Translations under genes and position numbers: made by a program | From: Candidatus Latescibacterota bacterium | GTDB lineage: Bacteria; Latescibacterota; MVCY01 | Direction of reading: 5' to 3' | DNA length: 12,457 nucleotides | Assembly: GCA_030608245.1 (NCBI GenBank) | Contig: JAUWEO010000026.1 | Coordinates: 1 to 12,457, forward strand | Notes under the pieces: generated by a model | Databases searched by the model: none | What the model was told of the DNA's origin: nothing | Seen by the model: only the letters and a program-made list of their open reading frames with translations | Part shown: piece by piece, positions 6,280 to 11,872 of the stretch | How the letters are laid out: each line of letters starts with the position of its first letter | Numbering within the stretch: the first letter of the stretch is position 1

Positions 6280-7611
6280 GTGCTGAGGAACTTCCAAAAT
6301 GTTTTCAGTATCCCTGAGTTAAGGAAAAAGCTGCTGTTTACCCTTGCCTTGCTGGTGGTCTTCAGATTCGGATGCCATGTAACTGTTCCAGGGATCAACC
6401 CGGTGGCACTGGCAGAATTCTGGAGCAGAATACAGGGAACCCTGTTTGGTTTGTACGACATGTTCGTGGGGGGTGCTTTCAAACAGGTGACCGTCTTCGC
6501 CTTGGGAATTATGCCCTATATCAGTGCCTCTATTATCATGCAGCTTTTGGGATCGGTACTTCCTTTTTTCCAGAAGCTGCAAAAAGAGGGTGAGGAGGGG
6601 CGAAAGAAAATCACCCAATATACACGCTATGGCACCGTGATTCTTGCTCTGTTCCAGTCTTACGGGGTAAGCATATTCATAGAGCGCCAGGTGTCTCCCT
6701 CTGGACTGGCAGTAGTTCCCAATCCTGGGTGGGGATTCCGGCTGATGACTATGATCACCATCACTGCCGGCACTATTTTTCTTATGTGGTTGGGTGAGCA
6801 AATTACCGACAAGGGCATTGGCAATGGCATCTCTCTGATCATTTTTGTAGGGATAATAGCTCGTTTCCCTGGGGCAGTGCTTACTGAGATAAGGCAACTC
6901 ATAGCTGGTAACAGGAGTATTATCGCCGTGTTATTCCTATTCGTCCTGATGATTGTGGTGACTGCGGCAGTAGTCTTTATGACCCAGGGCCAGAGAAAAA
7001 TACCGGTTCAATATGCCAAACGGGTTGTGGGCAGAAAGATATATGGAGGTCAGAGTACTCATATCCCACTGCGGGTGAACACGGCCGGTGTTATTCCCAT
7101 CATATTCGCCCAGGCGATCATGTTTGTCCCCCAAACCATCGCTACCTTTCTGGGCGAAAACGAAGCTATACAAACAATCGTCAACCTTCTCTCTTTTCAA
7201 TCGCCGGTTTATTGGTTCTTCTATGGAACATTGATCGTCTTTTTTGCCTATTTTTACACCGCTGTGGTGCTCAATCCGGTTGACCTGGCGGATAACATGA
7301 AAAAATACGGGGGATTCATCCCGGGAGTCAGGCCGGGCAAGAGGACTGCCGATTATATCAACCGGGTTCTGACCAGGATCACCCTCCCTGGAGCGATCTA
7401 CCTTGCTATAATAGCTGTTTTTCCGTATTTCATTGTCAAGGCTATGAATGTCTCCGCTGCCTTCAGCAACTTTCTGGGGGGCACAGGGCTTCTTATCATG
7501 GTGGGAGTGGCTCTGGATACTCTGCAGCAGATAGAATCTCACCTGCTTATCCGTCACTACGATAGCTTTATGGGCAAGGCAAGGCTCAGGGGCAGGAAAC
7601 GGTTCCTCTAA
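6280..7611 (+). CDS. secY: Protein translocase channel subunit SecY
   Basis: SecY forms the protein-conducting channel of the Sec translocon in the cytoplasmic membrane, working with SecE, SecG and SecA. At 443 residues it has the usual length and the family's pattern of ten hydrophobic segments, beginning with LLFTLALLVVFRFG near residues 18–31. Recognisable motifs are VTVPGIN, FALGIMPYISASIIMQLL, QYTRYGT, GIGNGISLIIFVGI, QAIMFVPQTIA, NMKKYGGFIPGVRPGKRT and the C-terminal RHYDSFMGKARLRGR. The start is GTG at 6280 with AGAGGTGA at 6266–6273, inside the end of rplO. It is the standard neighbour of rplO and adk. Confidence 0.98.
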   Translation: MLRNFQNVFSIPELRKKLLFTLALLVVFRFGCHVTVPGINPVALAEFWSRIQGTLFGLYDMFVGGAFKQVTVFALGIMPYISASIIMQLLGSVLPFFQKLQKEGEEGRKKITQYTRYGTVILALFQSYGVSIFIERQVSPSGLAVVPNPGWGFRLMTMITITAGTIFLMWLGEQITDKGIGNGISLIIFVGIIARFPGAVLTEIRQLIAGNRSIIAVLFLFVLMIVVTAAVVFMTQGQRKIPVQYAKRVVGRKIYGGQSTHIPLRVNTAGVIPIIFAQAIMFVPQTIATFLGENEAIQTIVNLLSFQSPVYWFFYGTLIVFFAYFYTAVVLNPVDLADNMKKYGGFIPGVRPGKRTADYINRVLTRITLPGAIYLAIIAVFPYFIVKAMNVSAAFSNFLGGTGLLIMVGVALDTLQQIESHLLIRHYDSFMGKARLRGRKRFL

Positions 7612-7620
7612 TTTATTACT

Positions 7621-8262
7621 ATGAGATTAGTTATCTTAGGCCCTCCCGGCGCAGGCAAAGGCACCCAGGCTATCCGGCTGGCAGAGAGATACGATGTTCC
7701 TCATATCTCCACAGGTGATATTCTCAGGCAAGCAGTGAAGGAAGAATCCGAACTGGGAGCTGAAACCAATTCTTATATTGCGGCAGGCGAGCTTGTTCCA
7801 GATGATTTGATGCTGGGCCTTATCAAAATGAGGTTGATGGGTGTGGATGGCAGGAAGGGGTTCATCTTAGATGGATTTCCCCGAACTGTGGTACAGGCAG
7901 AAGGCCTGGATGGACTTCTGAGCTCGTTTGATGAGAAACTTGATGCGGTCATCAGCATTGAGGTAGAGTCAAAAGTGCTTGTTCGGCGGCTTTCTTCCCG
8001 GAGAATTTGCCCCTGTTGTGGAAGGAACTATAATCTGCTTTCCTCGCCTCCCCAGAAGCCAGCTATGTGTGATCAATGTGGAGCCAAGCTGATCCAGAGA
8101 GAAGACGACACAGAGCAGACAGTCGTCAACAGACTTGAAGTCTATACTGAGCAAACTGCCCCTCTGAAGGAATTCTACAAAAACAAAGGACTTTTGAAAG
8201 ATATAGATGGGCAAGTCAGCGTCGAAGAGGTGTCTCAGCGTATCATAAAAGCTCTTCAGTAA
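7621..8262 (+). CDS. adk: Adenylate kinase, zinc-lid type
   Basis: Adenylate kinase interconverts ATP plus AMP and two ADP in the cytoplasm. The 213-residue protein has the P-loop GPPGAGKGT (residues 7–15), the AMP-binding STGDILR (30–36), DGFPRT (84–89) and the long lid. The lid carries C130, C133, C150 and C153, the structural zinc site of many non-proteobacterial enzymes. The ATG at 7621 lies nine bases after the secY stop, and I find no convincing Shine-Dalgarno within 15 bases; a purine stretch (GGCAGGAAA) lies further up, in secY. It is followed directly by infA; map is not between them. Confidence 0.97.
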   Translation: MRLVILGPPGAGKGTQAIRLAERYDVPHISTGDILRQAVKEESELGAETNSYIAAGELVPDDLMLGLIKMRLMGVDGRKGFILDGFPRTVVQAEGLDGLLSSFDEKLDAVISIEVESKVLVRRLSSRRICPCCGRNYNLLSSPPQKPAMCDQCGAKLIQREDDTEQTVVNRLEVYTEQTAPLKEFYKNKGLLKDIDGQVSVEEVSQRIIKALQ

Positions 8263-8277
8263 GATCGTGGGGAACTT

Positions 8278-8499
8278 ATGGCAAAAAAGGAAGAACCCAT
8301 ACAGGTAGAAGGAACAGTGATTGAGGCGTTGCCTAATACATGTTTCCGGGTGGAATTAGACAACGGCCACAGGGTATTGGCTCACATATCAGGGAAGATG
8401 CGGATGCATTTTATAAAGATACTTCCCGGAGACAGAGTGGTGATTGAGCTTTCGCCTTACGACCTGAGCAAGGGACGGATTACATACCGATACAAATGA
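8278..8499 (+). CDS. infA: Translation initiation factor IF-1
   Basis: IF-1 binds the 30S A site during initiation and assists IF-2 and IF-3. The 73-residue product is a single S1-like OB fold of standard length. It carries the typical MAKKEEPIQVEGTVIEALPN, FRVELDNGHRVLAHISGKMR and the C-terminal GDRVVIELSPYDLSKGRITY. The ATG at 8278 has a GGGGAA ribosome binding site within the 15-base spacer from adk. Position next to rpmJ and the alpha group is canonical. Confidence 0.97.
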   Translation: MAKKEEPIQVEGTVIEALPNTCFRVELDNGHRVLAHISGKMRMHFIKILPGDRVVIELSPYDLSKGRITYRYK

Positions 8500-8528
8500 G
8501 CTCAAAACCGTAAGACGCATTTTCAGCA

Positions 8529-8550
8529 GGTACAGAACATCGTTCTGTCC
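8529..8550 (+). repeat. Perfect short hairpin between infA and rpmJ
   Basis: ACAGAAC (8532–8538) pairs exactly with GTTCTGT (8542–8548) around a three-base loop, with flanking GG/CC able to extend the stem past a bulged T. There is no T-run after it, so a Rho-independent terminator is unlikely. It may be another small palindromic repeat or an RNA stability element; this is inference. Confidence 0.4.
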
Positions 8551-8570
8551 CCAGCGACGAGGAGAATTCG

Positions 8571-8687
8571 ATGAAGGTTCGAGCTTCAGTGAAAAAGATG
8601 TGTGTTCACTGTAGGGTGATTTGCAGGAAGGGTGTGATAAGAATTATCTGTAAGAACCCGAGACATAAACAGCGACAGGGAAAATAA
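8571..8687 (+). CDS. rpmJ: 50S ribosomal protein L36, zinc-binding type
   Basis: L36 is the smallest ribosomal protein and helps organise 23S rRNA near the factor-binding region. Translation from ATG at 8571 gives 38 residues starting MKVRASVKKMCVHCRVICRK, followed by KNPRHKQRQGK. C11, C14, C27 and H32 form the C-x2-C-x12-C-x4-H zinc site of the zinc-bearing form. A clear GAGGAG lies at 8559–8564, and the stop is TAA at 8685–8687. Its position between infA and rpsM is canonical. It is easily missed because of its length. Confidence 0.96.
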   Translation: MKVRASVKKMCVHCRVICRKGVIRIICKNPRHKQRQGK

Positions 8688-8758
8688 ACGGACAATGGAT
8701 CAATCAGATCAGATCTTTGAGATAACCTTGGATGACTTATCTGATCCAATAAGTCCGT
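8688..8758 (+). promoter_or_regulatory. Nested inverted repeat filling the rpmJ–rpsM spacer
   Basis: ACGGAC (8688–8693) pairs with GTCCGT (8753–8758), and TGGATCA (8696–8702) with TGATCCA (8742–8748). An alternative inner pairing is GATCAGAT (8707–8714) with ATCTGATC (8739–8746). The structure would end two bases before the rpsM ribosome binding site. In E. coli the leader just ahead of rpsM is the S4 feedback target. The position suggests a similar control element, but the sequence alone does not establish it. Confidence 0.4.
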
Positions 8759-8771
8759 AAAGGAGGTGCTC

Positions 8772-9143
8772 TTGGCAAGGATTGCAGGGGTGGATCTTCC
8801 ACCCAATAAAAAGGTAAAAGTGGCCTTAACCTATATTTATGGTATTGGCAAAACCGCGGCGGAAAAAATACTGGAGGAGACCCGACTCGATCCTGATGCT
8901 GGAATGAACGACTTGACTGAGGAGCAGGTGAGTAAGCTTCGGTCAGCCATTGAGTCAGGATACACAATTGAAGGAACGCTCCGGGGAGAGGTGTCGCGGG
9001 ATATCAAGCGATTGATAGATATCGGTTCGTATCGAGGATTACGCCATCGAGTGGGGTTGCCAGTCAGAGGACAGCGGACCCATACTAATGCTCGAACCAG
9101 AAAAGGCCCTCGAAGGGCCATTGGCAAAGGGAAAAGAGTGTGA
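8772..9143 (+). CDS. rpsM: 30S ribosomal protein S13
   Basis: S13 is in the 30S head, contacts the P-site tRNA and forms bridges to the large subunit. The 123-residue protein begins ARIAGVDLPPNKKVKVALTY, has the helix-hairpin-helix YGIGKTAA and the C-terminal RHRVGLPVRGQRTHTNART with basic tail. I chose TTG at 8772 because the family begins MARIAG and AGGAGG (8761–8766) sits five bases upstream. An in-frame GTG at 8766 overlaps the Shine-Dalgarno and would add two residues. It opens the alpha group, and a 156-base spacer follows. Confidence 0.97.
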   Translation: MARIAGVDLPPNKKVKVALTYIYGIGKTAAEKILEETRLDPDAGMNDLTEEQVSKLRSAIESGYTIEGTLRGEVSRDIKRLIDIGSYRGLRHRVGLPVRGQRTHTNARTRKGPRRAIGKGKRV

Positions 9144-9197
9144 CATCGATTCAGACAGATTGAAAACAGCTGCATTGATTCAGATAGATTAGAACAG
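9144..9197 (+). repeat. Imperfect tandem direct repeat after rpsM
   Basis: Two units with a 29-base period begin right after the rpsM stop: 9144–9169 (CATCGATTCAGACAGATTG, then AAAACAG) and 9173–9197 (CATTGATTCAGATAGATTA, then GAACAG). They share GATTCAGA, AGATT and AACAG, with most differences being transitions. Only two units are present and there is no spacer pattern, so this is not CRISPR. The function is unknown. Confidence 0.6.
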
Positions 9198-9243
9198 ATC
9201 CAATAATCGATAATTGCCGAGTTTGTCGCTGTTTACATCAATG

Positions 9244-9270
9244 CCGTTAGATAATTATTATCTGACGGGG
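9244..9270 (+). repeat. Palindromic repeat, copy 2, in the rpsM–rpsK spacer
   Basis: CCGTTAGATAA (9244–9254) pairs with TTATCTGACGG (9258–9268) in an 11-base-pair stem with one G-T pair and a three-base loop. The right arm resembles that of the hairpin at 5412–5443. The element is bracketed by the direct repeat TCAATGCC (9238–9245 and 9271–9278), which overlaps the stem base slightly. There is no T-run. It could be an inserted palindrome or an RNA control element ahead of rpsK. Confidence 0.55.
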
Positions 9271-9299
9271 TCAATGCCCAGGAAAGGAGATAGAGGAAC

Positions 9300-9695
9300 A
9301 TGGCTTCACCAGGCGCAAAAGGGAAGGCCAGGAAAAAAGAGAAGCTGACCGACTCTTCAGGGATTGCCCATGTTAAGGCAACCTTCAACAATACTATCGT
9401 CACTCTTACTGACAAAGAAGGAAATGTGATTATATGGACAAGTGGTGGCAAGACAGGCTTCAAGGGGGCAAGAAAGAGTACCCCTTTTGCTGCTCAACAA
9501 GCAGCTGCTGCGGCGGCAAGAGAAGCCCTGGTTCTGGGATTGCGCCGGGTAGAAGTGAGAGTTAAAGGGCCAGGAGCAGGCAGAGAGGCAGCAATTCGAT
9601 CACTCCAGGCCGCTGGATTGGAAATATCGGCAATTCGCGATGTTACCCCAATACCCCATAATGGATGCCGACCGCCTAAAAGGAGGAGAGTGTAA
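9300..9695 (+). CDS. rpsK: 30S ribosomal protein S11
   Basis: S11 is on the 30S platform beside the mRNA exit and E site. The 131-residue protein has a basic N-terminus, then GIAHVKATFNNTIVTLTDKE, SSGG-like WTSGGKTGFKGARKSTPFAA, the run of alanines, VKGPGAGREAAIRSL and the strongly conserved C-terminus DVTPIPHNGCRPPKRRRV. The ATG at 9300 has AAAGGAG at 9283–9289. rpsD starts seven bases after its stop. Confidence 0.98.
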   Translation: MASPGAKGKARKKEKLTDSSGIAHVKATFNNTIVTLTDKEGNVIIWTSGGKTGFKGARKSTPFAAQQAAAAAAREALVLGLRRVEVRVKGPGAGREAAIRSLQAAGLEISAIRDVTPIPHNGCRPPKRRRV

Positions 9696-9702
9696 CTGAA
9701 CT

Positions 9703-10332
9703 ATGGCTAGATATAGAGATGCTGTCTGCAAATTGTGCCGCAGAGAGGGCAGTAAGCTTTTCTTGAAAGGTGATCATTGTCTCACCCAAAAATGTGCCTT
9801 AGAGCGAAAGGCATACATTCCAGGCGAACAGGCACATCGGAGGACAAGGAGATTGTCACAGTATGCGTTGCAGCTGAGGGAGAAACAGAAGATAAAGCGA
9901 ATATACGGACTTCTGGAGAAACAGTTTAGAAACTGCTTTCAAGAAGCCGTCAGAGAGAAAGGGATCACCAGCGAGAATTTCCTCCGACTGCTGGAATGTC
10001 GCTTGGATAATGGAGTTTATCGGTTAGGATTTGCTGCCTCCCGACGAGCAGCAAGACAGCTAATAAGACATAGACATTTCCTGGTCAACGATAAAATCGT
10101 CGATATTCCCTCATACGAACTATCACCGGGGGATATAGTTAAGGTGCGCGAGAAGAGCAAACAGCTGGAAATAATAGCCAACTCCCTTAAGAAATCTGGC
10201 AGGGGAAGAGAACTTCCCTGGCTGAGCGTGGATAAGGCGAATCTATCCGGAACATTACTCAGCCTTCCTACCAGAGAAGAGATTCCGGTTGCGGTAGACG
10301 AGCGTTTAGTGGTTGAACTTTATTCAAAATAG
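9703..10332 (+). CDS. rpsD: 30S ribosomal protein S4, zinc-binding type
   Basis: S4 nucleates 30S assembly by binding the 5' domain of 16S rRNA; in E. coli it also represses the alpha operon. The 209-residue product has usual length. Near the N-terminus C9, C12, C26 and C31 form the zinc site of the cysteine-bearing S4 type. Residues about 98–160 are the S4 RNA-binding domain (RLDNGVYRLGFAASRRAARQ, then HFLVNDKIVDIPSYELSPGD). The ATG at 9703 is preceded by AGGAGGAGAG (9681–9690) inside rpsK, at a slightly long spacing. The 72-base spacer to rpoA shows nothing beyond a ribosome binding site. Confidence 0.97.
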   Translation: MARYRDAVCKLCRREGSKLFLKGDHCLTQKCALERKAYIPGEQAHRRTRRLSQYALQLREKQKIKRIYGLLEKQFRNCFQEAVREKGITSENFLRLLECRLDNGVYRLGFAASRRAARQLIRHRHFLVNDKIVDIPSYELSPGDIVKVREKSKQLEIIANSLKKSGRGRELPWLSVDKANLSGTLLSLPTREEIPVAVDERLVVELYSK

Positions 10333-10404
10333 ATTCAGTATATCCCGAATGTCTATTCTCTGTATAGCTTACCTTATCCCATACTACACCGAGAGGTCCA
10401 GATT

Positions 10405-11400
10405 ATGAAGAGAGATTTTCATATGCCGAGATGGGTGGAGATTGACCAATCTACCCTAACGGAAGATTATGGTAAATTTATCGTTCAACCATTAGAGCCA
10501 GGATTCGGGGTCACGCTGGGCAATGCTCTGAGGCGGGTATTACTCTCCTCGATCAAAGGAGCTGCCATTCAGTCGATCAAAATCGACGGTGTCTACCACG
10601 AATTCTCCACCATTCCTGGGGTAGTGGAAGATGTGACTGAAATAGTACTCAACCTTAAGGAAATATGTCTTAGACTTCACGATACCGACTCCAAGAAGAT
10701 CATTGTGGAGAAGCAGGGCAGCTGTGAACTGATGTCCAAAGACCTGGAAGTAGAGCCATCCATAGAAGTCCTTAACCCAGAGTTACACATTGCTACCCTG
10801 GGTGAGGATGCTCATCTCCGGGCAGAGATCGTTTTGACTACAGGCCGAGGTTATGTTTCCTGCGAAGAGAATAAACTACCCAACCAGCCCATAGGGACTA
10901 TAGCCATAGATTCCATCTTTTCCCCCGTTCGGAAGGTGAACTACAGGGTGGAGAACACCAGGATAGAACAGAAGATAGATTACGAAAAGCTAACCTTGGA
11001 AGTCTGGACAAACAAGGTGATCAATCCCCAGGATTCAGTGAGCGTTGCAGCCCGTATATTAAGGGACCATCTGAAGTTATTTGTTGATTTTGAGGAAGAA
11101 CCCCAGGAGCCGGAGGAGGAGATCGACCAGGAGAAGATTCGGCTGAAAAAACTCCTCCAGATGCCGGTGGATGAATTAGAACTGTCGGTGCGATCGAGCA
11201 ATTGCCTGCGAGCAGCTGAAATCACAACTTTAGGAGATCTGGTCCAGAAAACAGAATCCGAGATGCTCAAATATCGCAATTTCGGGAAGAAATCGCTAAG
11301 TGAATTGCAGAATGTCCTGGAGAGGTTCGGAATCTGTTTTGGGATGAATCTGGCAGAATTAGAGATGGAAAAGGAGGAAGAGACGGATGCGACATCTTAA
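10405..11400 (+). CDS. rpoA: DNA-directed RNA polymerase subunit alpha
   Basis: The alpha subunit dimerises to nucleate RNA polymerase assembly and contacts promoter UP elements and activators. The 331-residue protein has the N-terminal domain (about 1–230) with FIVQPLEPGFGVTLGNALRR, VLLSSIKGAA and EFSTIPGVVEDVTEI. An acidic linker (EEEPQEPEEEIDQE) follows, then the C-terminal domain with ELSVRSSNCLRAAEI and FGKKSLSELQNVL. R263 and N266 line up with E. coli R265 and N268, which bind DNA. The ATG at 10405 has GAGAGG at 10391–10396; ATG at 10423 is a less supported alternative. The end overlaps rplQ by 14 bases. Confidence 0.98.
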   Translation: MKRDFHMPRWVEIDQSTLTEDYGKFIVQPLEPGFGVTLGNALRRVLLSSIKGAAIQSIKIDGVYHEFSTIPGVVEDVTEIVLNLKEICLRLHDTDSKKIIVEKQGSCELMSKDLEVEPSIEVLNPELHIATLGEDAHLRAEIVLTTGRGYVSCEENKLPNQPIGTIAIDSIFSPVRKVNYRVENTRIEQKIDYEKLTLEVWTNKVINPQDSVSVAARILRDHLKLFVDFEEEPQEPEEEIDQEKIRLKKLLQMPVDELELSVRSSNCLRAAEITTLGDLVQKTESEMLKYRNFGKKSLSELQNVLERFGICFGMNLAELEMEKEEETDATS

Positions 11401-11782
11401 ACAGGGTCGCAAATTAGGCAGAACATCCAGCCACAGAAAGGCAATGCTCCGGAATCTGGTGACTTCTCTTGTCGAGCACGAAGGAGTCAGAACCACCGAC
11501 GCCAAGGCCAAAGAAGTCAGACCCCTGCTTGAAAAGCTGATCACACTTGCCAAAAGAGGAGATCTACACGCACGCCGACAGGCATTAGCAGTGCTTCGAG
11601 GTAGGAAAGTGGCAGCTAAACTCTTCGATACAATTGCTCCCAGGTTCGCTGACCGAGAAGGAGGATACACCCGAATTATCAAGATTGGACAACGTAAAGG
11701 GGATGGAGCTTCCGTTTCCTTAATCGAGATCCTGGGAAGAGAGCGAAGCACAGCTAAGGCGGAGACGAAAAAAGGAGAATAA
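11387..11782 (+). CDS. rplQ: 50S ribosomal protein L17
   Basis: L17 lies near the peptide exit of the large subunit. The 131-residue protein begins with the family signature MRHLKQGRKLGRTSSHRKAM, continues LRNLVTSLVEHEGVRTTDAK and AKEVRPLLEKLITLAKRGD, and ends YTRIIKIGQRKGDGASVSLI plus a basic tail. The ATG at 11387 lies inside the end of rpoA with AAAGGAGG at about 11369–11376, giving a 14-base overlap that suggests coupled translation. It is the last gene of the supercluster and precedes a strong terminator. Confidence 0.97.
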   Translation: MRHLKQGRKLGRTSSHRKAMLRNLVTSLVEHEGVRTTDAKAKEVRPLLEKLITLAKRGDLHARRQALAVLRGRKVAAKLFDTIAPRFADREGGYTRIIKIGQRKGDGASVSLIEILGRERSTAKAETKKGE

Positions 11783-11810
11783 CCCAGAGTCAATATCATG
11801 AAATCCCCAA

Positions 11811-11850
11811 GGGGCAAAGTAGCTACCTACCAGCTGCATTGCCCCTTTTT
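11811..11850 (+). terminator. Rho-independent terminator of the ribosomal protein supercluster
   Basis: GGGGCAA (11811–11817) pairs with TTGCCCC (11839–11845). After one A-A mismatch, GTAGCT (11819–11824) pairs with AGCTGC (11832–11837), including one G-T pair. The loop has seven bases and five T residues follow at 11846–11850. This is a textbook intrinsic terminator, 28 bases after the rplQ stop. Confidence 0.9.
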
Positions 11851-11872
11851 GTCCTGGTGAGGGAACTCGCTT

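Noticed and set aside
6319..7557. Long minus-strand open frames opposite secY
   Set aside because: They lie fully within the strongly conserved secY coding sequence and show no recognisable protein family.
8717..8743. Possible sigma-70 promoter (TTGAGA with TATCTG) before rpsM
   Set aside because: The -10 match is poor and the spacing is 15; the bases are better explained by the inverted repeat.
8766..8771. GTG at 8766 as the rpsM start
   Set aside because: It overlaps the AGGAGG itself; TTG at 8772 gives the conserved MARIAG start with five-base spacing.
9144..9197. CRISPR-like array
   Set aside because: Only two imperfect units with almost no spacer between them.
9244..9270. Terminator between rpsM and rpsK
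   Set aside because: The stem is followed by GGTCAATGCCC, not a T-run, and the genes on both sides normally share a transcript.
10313..10344. Possible promoter before rpoA (TTGAAC with TATATC)
   Set aside because: The spacing is 20 bases, and no better pair was found in the spacer.
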